The notes under the pieces: model-generated
What the model saw: only the letters and a program-made list of their open reading frames with translations
What the model was told of the DNA's origin: nothing
Database searches by the model: none
Shown here: one piece after another, positions 19,383 through 29,276 of the stretch
How positions within the stretch are numbered: the first letter of the stretch is position 1
Layout of the letters: each line of letters starts with the position of its first letter
Translations under genes and position numbers: made by a program
Source: Flammeovirgaceae bacterium
GTDB lineage: Bacteria; Bacteroidota; Bacteroidia; Cytophagales; Cyclobacteriaceae
Length of the DNA: 63,773 bases
Assembly (NCBI GenBank): GCA_021299455.1
Contig: JAJTGQ010000061.1
Location: forward strand, 1 to 63,773
Direction: 5' to 3'

Positions 19383-19667
19383 ATGAAAAACAAAAGACTC
19401 ACCATCATTCTAATTTCAGTAGGAATTCTACTGCTTATCCCATTGATCGCGATGCAATTCACCGAGGAAGTAAATTGGACCTTCTTCGATTTTATAGTCA
19501 TGGGCACTTTATTGCTAATTACGGGAACTATTCTGGAAGTCGTGCTTAGAAAAGTAACACAAACCAAGTATCGAATTCTTCTTTGGGTGTTAATGATGGG
19601 AGCATTTGTGTTAATTTGGACAGAACTGGCAGTTGGAATTTTTGGGACTCCATTTGCTGGCCATTAG
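19383..19667 (+). CDS. Small three-helix membrane protein
   Basis: A protein of 94 residues from the ATG at 19383 (MKNKRLTIILISVGILLLI). A TTG 15 nt upstream is in frame but unlikely. Three hydrophobic segments are visible at about 7-22, 34-51 and 66-84, with short charged loops (FTEEVNWTFFDF, LRKVTQTKYR). Similar short inner-membrane proteins are common in Bacteroidota and have no known function. It is divergent from the histidine kinase gene, with 126 bp between starts. Confidence 0.75.
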   Translation: MKNKRLTIILISVGILLLIPLIAMQFTEEVNWTFFDFIVMGTLLLITGTILEVVLRKVTQTKYRILLWVLMMGAFVLIWTELAVGIFGTPFAGH

Positions 19668-19738
19668 TCAATTACGTCAGTTAATGATGACTATTCTACT
19701 TATTGTATCGACTACATTATTTAAGACAAATCGGTAAG

Positions 19739-20110
19739 ATGAAAAAGTATTCGTTCAACTTGTTAGCCATGGCGCTCTTTTATGTGTTTGCCGGCCTTAA
19801 TCATTTTGTTAATCCTGCGTTTTATCTCCCACTCATTCCGCCCTATTTTCCATATCACACACTTATCAACGTGAGTAGTGGTGTGATTGAGATTTTATTG
19901 GGCATCCTATTAATTCCCGCCCTAACCAGAAAATGGGCAGCAGTAGGAATCATAGCTATGCTAATTGCTTTTATACCATCCCATGTCTACTTTATTGAAG
20001 TTAACAGTTGTGCAGGAGATCTTTGTGTTCCCAACTGGGTAGGATGGTTCAGGCTCGTTGTGATTCATCCCGTCCTAATTTATTGGGCGTGGCGTAATCA
20101 TAACTCTTAA
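19739..20110 (+). CDS. DoxX-like family membrane protein
   Basis: A protein of 123 residues from the ATG at 19739 (MKKYSFNLLAMALFYVFAG). Four hydrophobic helices are visible with the DoxX-like pattern: F-x-x-A-G-x-x-H-F in the first helix, then SSGVIEILLGILLI, AAVGIIAMLIAFIPSHVYF and VVIHPVLIYWAW. DoxX-like proteins are small inner-membrane proteins often linked to redox enzymes. Two cysteines lie in the third loop (CAGDLC). It overlaps by 4 bp the end of the convergent flavin monooxygenase gene. Confidence 0.8.
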   Translation: MKKYSFNLLAMALFYVFAGLNHFVNPAFYLPLIPPYFPYHTLINVSSGVIEILLGILLIPALTRKWAAVGIIAMLIAFIPSHVYFIEVNSCAGDLCVPNWVGWFRLVVIHPVLIYWAWRNHNS

Positions 20111-21396
20111 CTACTCTTCGCCAACTCCTTCGATAATCGATCTCTAAAGGAATGGTAGTTAACCGTAATCGTATGCCTGGGCGTTTTGATCTGCTTGAAA
20201 TCGGGATGCTTCACTTCGTTGTTAGCTAATGCCGCAACTTTCTTTGGACGCGTCCATTTTCCCGCCAGCTCTTTGGCCATAATTTTACTTTGCAACTCTG
20301 CGCCCGGCCAGATGCACCCCAGTGGCTGAAACAAGCCAATAAAATAGACATTCTCAATCTCAGGATGCAACATTCTTAAGTAGAGCGGCACATCACCCTC
20401 CGAGTAATCAATAAACTTCTTTTCAAAAAACGGGTGTGATATAATGTAGCCGGTGCAGGCTACGATCACATCATAGTCACTCTTACTTCCATCTTTAAAA
20501 AAAACGGCAGATCCCTCGTAGTGATCAATGTCCTTTCGCGGATTGATTTTGCCATGACGCAAAAAGTAAAACAATTCACTATTGACAGTTGGGTGATGAA
20601 ATCCAAAATCTTCCTCGGGCTCAGGAAGTCCGTAAGAAGAATTTGTCCCTTGAATTATTTTAATCATCAGGCTCGTTGCTTTGCGCCAAATAAATTTGGG
20701 CATAATGCGGAGTATACCGCCTACGATGTCAGAAGGTTTTCCAAAAATGAATTTGGGCACAATCCAATAACCTCTTCGCCAGCTGATATCCGTAGATTTC
20801 GAAAATCTACTTGACTCCACTGCCACATCACAGGCCGAGTTACCTCCTCCGATGACGAGTACTCGCTGATCTGTGAAATCCGAAAAGCGCTTCACATCAT
20901 GTGAGTGCATCATCTTCCCTGAAAAATTTCCCGGATAGGTTGGATAACGCGGCTTCCAATGATGGCCGTTGCAAACGGCAAGCGCATCAAAAGATTCCGT
21001 CTTCGTTATTCCACTCTTGGTGGTCGTCACTTTCCACTTCATATCATTGTCTAATTCACACTTTTCTACCAGTGTATCAAACTGAATATGCTCATACAAC
21101 TTAAAATGCTTCGCATAATTTTGAAAATAGGCAGCCAGCTGCTGATGGGATGGATAATCCGGATAATCTGCGGGAAACGGAAAATCATCATACTGAGACA
21201 ACGTCTTCGAACTAATAATATGTGTTGTCTCAAATACACTTGAATGTGACGACTTCGCATTGAAAACCCAATTCCCACCCACTTCTTGTCCGTAATCATA
21301 TACGACTACATCCATTCCTTCGTCTAATAGATTTTTCGCAGCCGTTATCCCCGAAGGGCCTGCACCAATCACGCAAACTCTTTTTCTTACACTCAT
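20107..21396 (-). CDS. Flavin-containing monooxygenase-like protein
   Basis: A protein of 429 residues. The FAD-binding Rossmann motif is IGAGPSGITAAKNLL at residues 10-24. The FMO/BVMO fingerprint is present as NFSGKMMHSHDVKRF. The NADPH-binding motif is VIGGGNSACDVAVE. The late ATG-type motif appears as VIVACTGYI. These enzymes oxygenate soft nucleophiles or ketones. The gene follows the class V aminotransferase gene by 12 bp in the same direction, so they are likely cotranscribed. The substrate cannot be inferred. Confidence 0.9.
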   Translation of the reverse strand: MSVRKRVCVIGAGPSGITAAKNLLDEGMDVVVYDYGQEVGGNWVFNAKSSHSSVFETTHIISSKTLSQYDDFPFPADYPDYPSHQQLAAYFQNYAKHFKLYEHIQFDTLVEKCELDNDMKWKVTTTKSGITKTESFDALAVCNGHHWKPRYPTYPGNFSGKMMHSHDVKRFSDFTDQRVLVIGGGNSACDVAVESSRFSKSTDISWRRGYWIVPKFIFGKPSDIVGGILRIMPKFIWRKATSLMIKIIQGTNSSYGLPEPEEDFGFHHPTVNSELFYFLRHGKINPRKDIDHYEGSAVFFKDGSKSDYDVIVACTGYIISHPFFEKKFIDYSEGDVPLYLRMLHPEIENVYFIGLFQPLGCIWPGAELQSKIMAKELAGKWTRPKKVAALANNEVKHPDFKQIKTPRHTITVNYHSFRDRLSKELAKSS

Positions 21397-21408
21397 TAGG
21401 TCGTATAC

Positions 21409-22677
21409 TTAAGCTGACAATTCGTTTACAATTTTTAAGGCTCGGTCAATTTCTTCTGTTGAATTAAAAATATGCGTTGAATGTCTCACGCCAAAGACAT
21501 CGCCTTGCGACCGTGGACGCATCTTGGCTTTCGCCCAATACGCATCCTGGATTTGAGTGCCCGTTAAGCCTTCAATCGTATACAAGGTAATGCCCGCGCA
21601 CATCGCGTCTTCTTTCGGAGAAAAGATTTTGACTTTCTTATTTTGCTTCAACCCCGTGCGCAAGCGGTCTCCTAAAAATTTGATACGTTCATATACTTTG
21701 TCGGGCCCGAGTTGAAAATGAAAATCAAGGGCTGTTTCAAGGGCTAGTAAAACGGAAAAATTACCCGTTCCTCGTTGTGTAAACCGAAAGCCTTCATCTG
21801 CATGATCATCCCATCGGTAACTAGCGATGGTAGTCCATAGGTTTTTCATATGCTCTGCCTTCACAAACATAAAGCCCGTTCCAGTTGGCGCACCCATCCA
21901 TTTATGAAAGCAGCCTACGTAGGCATCGCAGTCGATGTCTTTCAGATTAATTTTTATGTGACCTATCGTTTGAGCGCCATCTAACACCGTAAAGATTCCT
22001 CTTCTCTTTGCTTCTGCACACAATTCCTTCACAGGAAGAATTGCGCCTGAACCAGAGATCATGTGCGACAGCATCAACACTTTGGTCTTCGGTGTAAACG
22101 CTTTTACAATCGTATCATAGACTTCTACCGAATTAGTAATTGGCTTTCCAATGGCTACTGTTTTGAACACTGCACCGAAACGCTTTTCCTTCACTTTCCA
22201 GGACGATTGTCCGCCCCCGTGCTCTTGATCGGTCGTTAAAATTTCATCCCCCGGCTGCAAGGTCATGCCATTCGCGATGTAACTCATTCCATTCGTTACG
22301 TTGTCCGTCATTGCAATCTCGCCTACTTCACAGTTCAAGAGTTTCGCTACTTTGGTTCGAATGTGTAATAGATTATTGTAGCCGCTTATGAACTGTTCTT
22401 TGTTGTCATCTTTGTATGCCCAATCAGCAACATCGGAAGCCAGGTAGCGAGAATGTTCGGTTAGCTTTTCAAAAACCACGCGTGGCATCACGCCTACTGT
22501 ACCACAATTAAAAAAGACTTTGTCTTTGCTCAACATAAATTGACCGCGCACACTGTCCCAAAATTTAGGATCTTCGAAATCAAGCAAAGGCTTCAAGTCG
22601 GTCGCACCCGCTTGCAGTGCCGACAAAGAGAGCGCTGATAGGCCTAGCGATTTGAGTACATGTCTGCGAGATAACAT
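21409..22677 (-). CDS. Tat-exported class V aminotransferase (isopenicillin-N epimerase-like)
   Basis: A protein of 422 residues from the ATG at 22677. The N-terminus MLSRRHVLKSLGLSALSLS is a twin-arginine signal (RR followed by HVLKSLG), which fixes the start; an in-frame extension upstream would bury it. The PLP-binding lysine lies in YVGCFHKWMGAPTGTGF, and the preceding FTVLDGAQTIGH contains the PLP-interacting Asp. Export of a folded PLP enzyme by Tat is a known pattern in this subfamily. Activity could be desulfurase-, lyase- or epimerase-like. It sits in a reductase, unknown, aminotransferase, monooxygenase operon. Confidence 0.9.
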   Translation of the reverse strand: MLSRRHVLKSLGLSALSLSALQAGATDLKPLLDFEDPKFWDSVRGQFMLSKDKVFFNCGTVGVMPRVVFEKLTEHSRYLASDVADWAYKDDNKEQFISGYNNLLHIRTKVAKLLNCEVGEIAMTDNVTNGMSYIANGMTLQPGDEILTTDQEHGGGQSSWKVKEKRFGAVFKTVAIGKPITNSVEVYDTIVKAFTPKTKVLMLSHMISGSGAILPVKELCAEAKRRGIFTVLDGAQTIGHIKINLKDIDCDAYVGCFHKWMGAPTGTGFMFVKAEHMKNLWTTIASYRWDDHADEGFRFTQRGTGNFSVLLALETALDFHFQLGPDKVYERIKFLGDRLRTGLKQNKKVKIFSPKEDAMCAGITLYTIEGLTGTQIQDAYWAKAKMRPRSQGDVFGVRHSTHIFNSTEEIDRALKIVNELSA

Positions 22678-22744
22678 AAGGTCGAGTTTAGAGATTGGAA
22701 GAAAGACGTAAGTAGTAAGACGTAAGACATAAGATAACGTGTCT

Positions 22745-23161
22745 TTAAAGTAAATCAATGTGATAGACATCTGTTTCGTTACGCTTAATATTTTTTATGT
22801 GAAAGCCGCCCGGCTGCGCGATCTCTTCAATCATATCAAACACTAGACAGTTTTTAGGAAGACCACCAAAAATAAGCAGAAAAGTAAAATCTCCCTTTCG
22901 GGGAATGATCGTCCACTGTGGGGCATAGGAAATATTTTCCGCGTGAATTAGTTGTGACCTGGCTGCTGAATAACGGTCGACTAAAAAAGTGGTAGACCAA
23001 ATGCGAATCAACATATCATCAGACGTATTGTTGAAATGGCAATGAACATACACAAACGAATCCTCCATGGTAGACGGATCAATCGAAGCCAATGTCTCCA
23101 CATCCACTTTGGGTTTCACCAAAGGGTCCTTTATTTCAACAGCAGATCGAATCCCATTCAT
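22745..23161 (-). CDS. Hypothetical protein in the aminotransferase operon
   Basis: A protein of 138 residues I do not recognise. There is no signal peptide or membrane segment. The sequence has beta-rich stretches with conserved-looking SFVYVHCHFNNTSDDML, RIWSTTFLVDR and WTIIPRKGDFTFLLIFGGLP segments. It starts 3 bp after the DUF1295 stop, strong evidence for translation in one operon. The following 67 bp to the aminotransferase start contain short repeats of the GACGTAAG type. Confidence 0.7.
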   Translation of the reverse strand: MNGIRSAVEIKDPLVKPKVDVETLASIDPSTMEDSFVYVHCHFNNTSDDMLIRIWSTTFLVDRYSAARSQLIHAENISYAPQWTIIPRKGDFTFLLIFGGLPKNCLVFDMIEEIAQPGGFHIKNIKRNETDVYHIDLL

Positions 23162-23164
23162 ACG

Positions 23165-23950
23165 TTACTTTTTAGGAAACCAGGGAAAAAAGGATGGTGT
23201 TCTGCGAACGTACTCTTCATATTCCGGTTTATTTTTTTTCAATGCTTTCTCCAGTAAAGCTACACCGGATACTTTCAACAAAAGAAATGTCATGAGCACG
23301 GAACTCAAGATGGGCCAGTAACTTCCAGCGGCTATGGCGAAAATCGTTAATCCCCACCATAAACAGGCATCACCAAAATAATTTGGATGTCGGGAATACT
23401 TCCAAAAACCGGTATTCAATACTTTGCCTTTATTGGATACGTCTGATTTGAATTTCGACAGTTGATAGTCACCACCGGCCTCGAATGAGAAGCCGATGAT
23501 CCAAAGTATGATTCCCAAAACATCCAACATCCCAAAAGGGCGATCTGACCCTTGCTGGGCAACCAGCAATGGCGATGAAATTAGCCACAACAAAATTCCT
23601 TGTAACAAAAACACTTGAAAAAAACTGAACCACCAATACCGTTCCGGACCATATTGTTTTCGGAATTGAGCGTACCGATAATCTTCTGGCTTACCGGCAT
23701 TACGGAATAAGAGATACCCAGACAAACGAAGTCCCCAAACCGTTGCCAATAGCAAAACAACTGTTTTTCGAGTCGGATCACCCTCCGCATTGAAATAATA
23801 GTAAGTCGCCAACAGCACGAATCCCAAACCCCAGAAGGGATCGACTATGCTGGCATTGGTCAATTTCACACTAACCATCCATACAACGGTGAGCATGGCC
23901 ATTACCACCCCAAATCCAATAAAGTAAACCGACCAAAACTCTGACTGCAT
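23165..23950 (-). CDS. DUF1295 family membrane protein (steroid 5-alpha-reductase-like)
   Basis: A protein of 261 residues with about six or seven hydrophobic helices. The C-terminal catalytic region matches the family: NTGFWKYSRHPNYFGDACLWW, then EEYVRRTPSFFPWFPKK near the end. The RHPNYFG-D segment is the NADPH-site signature of 5-alpha-reductase-like and isoprenylcysteine methyltransferase-like membrane enzymes. The substrate is unknown. It is the first gene of a four-gene minus-strand unit, with a promoter-like TTTG-N20-GAATTTTG directly before the ATG. Confidence 0.9.
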   Translation of the reverse strand: MQSEFWSVYFIGFGVVMAMLTVVWMVSVKLTNASIVDPFWGLGFVLLATYYYFNAEGDPTRKTVVLLLATVWGLRLSGYLLFRNAGKPEDYRYAQFRKQYGPERYWWFSFFQVFLLQGILLWLISSPLLVAQQGSDRPFGMLDVLGIILWIIGFSFEAGGDYQLSKFKSDVSNKGKVLNTGFWKYSRHPNYFGDACLWWGLTIFAIAAGSYWPILSSVLMTFLLLKVSGVALLEKALKKNKPEYEEYVRRTPSFFPWFPKK

Positions 23951-23986
23951 CGATCAAAATTCAAGATTTAAGCTATAATTGCCAAA
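23951..23986 (-). promoter_or_regulatory. Candidate promoter TTTG-N20-GAATTTTG before the DUF1295 gene
   Basis: On the minus strand a -33 TTTG (23986-23983) is followed after 20 nt by GAATTTTG (23962-23955), one mismatch from TAnnTTTG. Then come four bases and the ATG at 23950. Both boxes and their spacing fit the Bacteroidota primary sigma factor, and the start point would coincide with the start codon. Confidence 0.55.
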
Positions 23987-24043
23987 TGGATCTACTTATT
24001 GCTGAATGCGATTTCATACTTTAGTGGCCATAACTTACTACCC

Positions 24044-24517
24044 ATGAGTCAACTCGTCATCAGCAGTCACGAAGAATTTCAAACCTTTTTAGGCAAAGAA
24101 TTGGGTGTTTCTGAATACACGACCATCACGCAGGATCAAATCAACCGGTTTGCTGATGCTACCCTCGATCACCAATGGATCCACACCGATCCTGCCCGAG
24201 CGGCTGCAGAAACAACTTTCAAAAGCACGATCGCCCATGGCTATTTAACCTTATCGCTGGTTCCTCATCTATGGGATCAGATTGCCGAATTCAGAAATAT
24301 CAAGATGATGATCAACTATGGTATTGAGAAACTAAAATTCAATCAACCCGTGCTGGTCAATCACGAAGTAAGACTTAGAGCCAAACTTCATTCTATTCTT
24401 AACCTTCGCGGAATCACTAAATTTGAAGTGGATGTAACACTGGAAATCAAAGACAATCCGAAACCAGCCTTCAATGGAATACTAGTATTCTTGTATCACT
24501 TTACGAATAACAAATAG
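24044..24517 (+). CDS. MaoC family hydratase (R-specific enoyl-CoA hydratase-like)
   Basis: A protein of 157 residues from the ATG at 24044 (MSQLVISSHEEFQ); 15 extra in-frame codons upstream look non-coding. The hot-dog-fold hydratase 2 motif is present as FADATLDHQWIHTDPARA. Here Asp and His of the usual DxNxxH catalytic pair are retained as D-H-Q-W-I-H, with Gln in place of Asn-Pro. GYLTLSLVPHLW is also typical of NodN/MaoC proteins. It would hydrate a trans-2-enoyl-CoA or related acyl chain. Two genes follow closely on the same strand. Confidence 0.9.
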   Translation: MSQLVISSHEEFQTFLGKELGVSEYTTITQDQINRFADATLDHQWIHTDPARAAAETTFKSTIAHGYLTLSLVPHLWDQIAEFRNIKMMINYGIEKLKFNQPVLVNHEVRLRAKLHSILNLRGITKFEVDVTLEIKDNPKPAFNGILVFLYHFTNNK

Positions 24518-24549
24518 CGGCCGATGGCCATCATCACGATCAGCATCAA

Positions 24550-24930
24550 ATGAAAGACTTCAAAAAATATTTTACGATACCCGCACCGCCAGAAGATGTT
24601 TATCTGGCGCTCACCAATCCGAATACCATTCATCTATGGTCTGGCGAGGAAGCTGAAATGAGTACGGAGCCCGGGAGTGAGTTTTCGCTGTGGGAAGGTA
24701 GCATAGCCGGAAAAAATCTAGAGTTCGAAACCAATAAAAAAATAGTGCAACAGTGGTATTTTGGGGATCAAATCGAACCTTCCATTGTCACCATCAAACT
24801 TCATGAAGATAAAGCCGGAACTTCTGTAGAACTTCGGCACACTAATATTCCTGATCAAGATTACAATGATATTGTAGAAGGCTGGATCAATGCCTACTTT
24901 GGGTCGATCGAAGAATTCTATACAGAGTAG
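24550..24930 (+). CDS. SRPBCC/AHSA1-like ligand-binding domain protein
   Basis: A protein of 126 residues. It follows the AHSA1 (activator of Hsp90 ATPase homologue 1-like) pattern: YFTIPAPPEDVYLALTNPNT near the start, then EFSLWEGSIAGKN, KIVQQWYFGD, TSVELRHTNIPDQDYNDI and a C-terminal WINAYFGSIEEF. These START-like domains bind hydrophobic ligands. It lies 32 bp after the MaoC gene and 3 bp before the SET gene, so the three probably form one operon. The specific ligand is unknown. Confidence 0.88.
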   Translation: MKDFKKYFTIPAPPEDVYLALTNPNTIHLWSGEEAEMSTEPGSEFSLWEGSIAGKNLEFETNKKIVQQWYFGDQIEPSIVTIKLHEDKAGTSVELRHTNIPDQDYNDIVEGWINAYFGSIEEFYTE

Positions 24931-24933
24931 CCG

Positions 24934-25356
24934 ATGGCATTGCTAGAAAAAAGTCTTTTTATCAAGAAATCAAACCTACCGCAAGCAGGGAAAGGTCTTT
25001 TTACTAAAATAGAAATTAGTAAGGGCACACGCATCTTGGAATACAAAGGGAAAATGAGAAAATGGAAAGAGGTGAAGCACCTCGATGGCTACAACGGTTA
25101 TCTGATGTACATTACCCGAAATGCAGTGATCGATGCACTACACTACAAGAAAACTTTAGGCCGATATGCGAATGATGCACGAGGATTTAGCAGGATACCT
25201 AAACTTAGAAATAATTGCGAATTTGTAAGTGAAGGTAATCGATGCTACCTCGAAGCAAAACGTTTTATTCAAAAGGGTGAAGAGTTGTTAGTGGGTTATG
25301 GAAAGGAGTTCTGGCAATTGCAGCGGAAAATTAGGAAGACTAAAATTCAAGAATAA
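24934..25356 (+). CDS. SET domain protein
   Basis: A protein of 140 residues made of a single SET domain. The first motif is AGKGLFTKIEISKGTRILEY. The knot region has RYANDARGFSRIPK and RNNCEF where typical SET proteins have NHSC-PN-C. The last motif is KGEELLVGYGKEFW, containing the conserved Tyr. SET domains transfer methyl groups from SAM to lysines. The protein here has no histone target, so ribosomal or other proteins are possible substrates. Start is 3 bp after the SRPBCC stop. Confidence 0.85.
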   Translation: MALLEKSLFIKKSNLPQAGKGLFTKIEISKGTRILEYKGKMRKWKEVKHLDGYNGYLMYITRNAVIDALHYKKTLGRYANDARGFSRIPKLRNNCEFVSEGNRCYLEAKRFIQKGEELLVGYGKEFWQLQRKIRKTKIQE

Positions 25357-25381
25357 AAATAGTACTTCAAATAGAGTAATA

Positions 25382-25675
25382 TTACTTATTGACAAAAACC
25401 AAACAAGAAAGAATCGTTGTTTTCACTCGACCCAGGTATTTAGGTATCTCACCTGGGTAATTTTGAATGCCACTCAAATCATCTCTATTAGTTAAATGAA
25501 TTAAACGAGTCGCGTCTGTAACGTCTCTGGAAATTTGTTCTCCTTGCACAGCAGCTAACTTCAATAGTTCAACTTTTATATCCCGAATCGTTTTTTCATA
25601 AAACGGAATCGACTTATATGTCAAATCGGAGTGATTTTTTACTTCGTTGTAGAGTTGCTTTAACCTGACTGACAT
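25382..25675 (-). CDS. Small hypothetical protein
   Basis: An open frame of 97 residues that overlaps no other gene and is convergent with the SET gene. It has helical, charged character (LKQLYNEVKNHSDLTYKS, KTIRDIKVELLKLAAVQGEQ) and no membrane segment. I do not recognise it. It is coded on the same strand as, and 83 bp downstream of, the PLD-like gene. It is judged real mainly because of its unbroken length and lack of a competing frame. Confidence 0.45.
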   Translation of the reverse strand: MSVRLKQLYNEVKNHSDLTYKSIPFYEKTIRDIKVELLKLAAVQGEQISRDVTDATRLIHLTNRDDLSGIQNYPGEIPKYLGRVKTTILSCLVFVNK

Positions 25676-25758
25676 GATTTCGTATTATACTGTTGTTGTA
25701 CGTATAAAAATGCAAACAAATATAACGCATTAATTACAGAAGGTAGCCTAGAACTTGA

Positions 25759-27003
25759 TTAGGTTTTCAAGAATAGCCGATACAACAAAACAAGTTTATC
25801 AAACTCGTGATTCATCATCTGGCTAATTTTTTCCGAACTAATGGCCGGATCGCCCGGTAAATACTTTCTACCAACACTAAATGCGTAATACCGCCAATCA
25901 TCGGCCTTTATAAATTCAGCCAGTAGCTCGGGATTTAGGAAAGACTCAACCTTTCGTTTGTCTCCAACCACTTCAATCCAATAACCCGAACCTAAACCAG
26001 TAGATAATTTAAAGAATTGATTCCTGTACTCCTCTTCGAGCATCTTATCTTTCAAATACGCCCGATCTTCTCTTCCTTTCCCAATTCCGCAAAACAATGA
26101 TACTTCTATTGATTGTGGTTTGATGCTTAGTTGTAACTGAACTACCTCTTCCAACCGATGATTAATCTTCTTTAGCTCGGCTTCTCCCCTGCCATACCCA
26201 ATCGAAAGACTTCTTACCTTTTGGCTAGAATAGTGAGTCGGATCAATACTATTGACAAGACAATTAATATCTGCGTTTTCAAACAAATTCAGTTTATGCA
26301 CATGCTCTTTGACAGTATTGTGCAATTGAACCAATTTATTTCGCACCTTTTCGCGCTGCGCAACCACCTCTTGTGTAGTCAAGTGTGCCCTGTCATTGGC
26401 AAACGTGAGGTAATGTGCCTTTTGAAAAAATTGATTTTTAAACTTGATGGTCTCCCAATTAAATCCGGCAGTAGTAAGCGAAACAAATTCTTCTTTCTCT
26501 TGCCGCGAAGCAATTTCTCGCTGCTTGATGGATGGATATAGCAATTCATACTCCTGAATCAGCGCCTCGTTCAATGGCTCAGCAAACTCAAAGTAGCCGG
26601 TAAACCACGACTTCAGTTCTTCGATCTGCTTGGCATCGGTGATCTTATAAAAGAGTTCTTCCCGATCCTTGAGGCCCTCCAGCGTAAAATCTCCGGAGCC
26701 AATAAAAGCCACCGCTTTGCGAAAGGGCAAATCGAAAATGTACACGTTCGAGTGAAATACATTGCGGGTATACACGTTCAGCGTAATTCTCCCTTGATAG
26801 TTTCTCCAAATCCGTCTGAGTACTTGTGGTGACGTAGGCACATCCAATCCTGTCACTATATCCATTTTACATTTGGGCGGAATCCGGCTACGGACAAAAT
26901 CAAATCCTGCCTCTGAGATAGAAGCCGAAGCGATGTAGCAATGCTCTGCCTGTTGCAGTAACTTCTCGTTGATTAAAGGTGCTGCGAGTTTTTTAACAAG
27001 CAT
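25759..27003 (-). CDS. Phospholipase D-like domain protein with variant HKD motif
   Basis: A protein of 414 residues. The N-terminal ~165 residues resemble the PLD-like nuclease domain found in restriction-type and helicase-associated proteins: SASISEAGFDFVRSRIPP, the core FHSNVYIFD, then FIGSGDFTLEGLKDREELF. The canonical HxK(x)4D reads H-S-N-V-Y-I-F-D, so the catalytic lysine is replaced by Asn. The C-terminal ~240 residues match nothing I recognise. There is only one HKD copy, so a dimer would be needed. Function could be a nuclease, a binding-only relative, or a defence component; none is shown. Confidence 0.7.
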   Translation of the reverse strand: MLVKKLAAPLINEKLLQQAEHCYIASASISEAGFDFVRSRIPPKCKMDIVTGLDVPTSPQVLRRIWRNYQGRITLNVYTRNVFHSNVYIFDLPFRKAVAFIGSGDFTLEGLKDREELFYKITDAKQIEELKSWFTGYFEFAEPLNEALIQEYELLYPSIKQREIASRQEKEEFVSLTTAGFNWETIKFKNQFFQKAHYLTFANDRAHLTTQEVVAQREKVRNKLVQLHNTVKEHVHKLNLFENADINCLVNSIDPTHYSSQKVRSLSIGYGRGEAELKKINHRLEEVVQLQLSIKPQSIEVSLFCGIGKGREDRAYLKDKMLEEEYRNQFFKLSTGLGSGYWIEVVGDKRKVESFLNPELLAEFIKADDWRYYAFSVGRKYLPGDPAISSEKISQMMNHEFDKLVLLYRLFLKT

Positions 27004-27017
27004 AGTTAAACTAACAC

Positions 27018-29051
<2,034 letters not shown>

Positions 29052-29067
29052 TTATAGAAAGTTCTGA

Positions 29068-29109
29068 TGTCAATCTTTTTAAATAGTTTGTGACGATAGC
29101 AAAGGCTAC
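29068..29109. repeat. 42-bp repeat, copy 1 (paired with 29235-29276)
   Basis: This block begins TGTCAATCTTTTTAAATA and ends AGCAAAGGCTA. It differs from the copy at 29235-29276 at two positions. Copy 2 contains the last bases after the histidine kinase stop, so copy 1 looks like a duplicate of the gene's 3' flank. Confidence 0.85.
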
Positions 29110-29116
29110 TAATTTT

Positions 29117-29234
29117 TTTTGAAAACGCAAATCCAGGCACCAAATTTCTCAAGACAACATCAATAACTGAATTCCTTGGCCTTTAAAGGAAACCGATTTG
29201 AAGGGTCAGGTCGTAAGACCTGACCACACAGGAA
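29117..29234. repeat. 118-bp direct repeat, copy A
   Basis: This block runs from TTTTGAAAACGCAAATCC to CCACACAGGAA and recurs at 31811-31929 in the same orientation with one substitution and one 1-base indel. It contains a perfect 9-bp hairpin: GGTCAGGTC (29204-29212), loop GTAA, GACCTGACC (29217-29225). It is immediately bordered by the 42-bp repeat on both sides. Confidence 0.92.
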
Positions 29235-29276
29235 TGTCAATCTTTTTAAATATTTTGTGACGAAAGCAAAGGCTAA
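29235..29276. repeat. 42-bp repeat, copy 2
   Basis: This is the second copy of the block at 29068-29109. It overlaps the histidine kinase stop codon region at its end (gene end 29273). The two copies are 167 bp apart and enclose the 118-bp repeat A. Confidence 0.85.

Noticed and set aside
25759-27003. Anti-phage defence island around the PLD-like gene
   Set aside because: Neighbours are metabolic or small unknown genes; no helicase, methyltransferase or other defence partner is adjacent.
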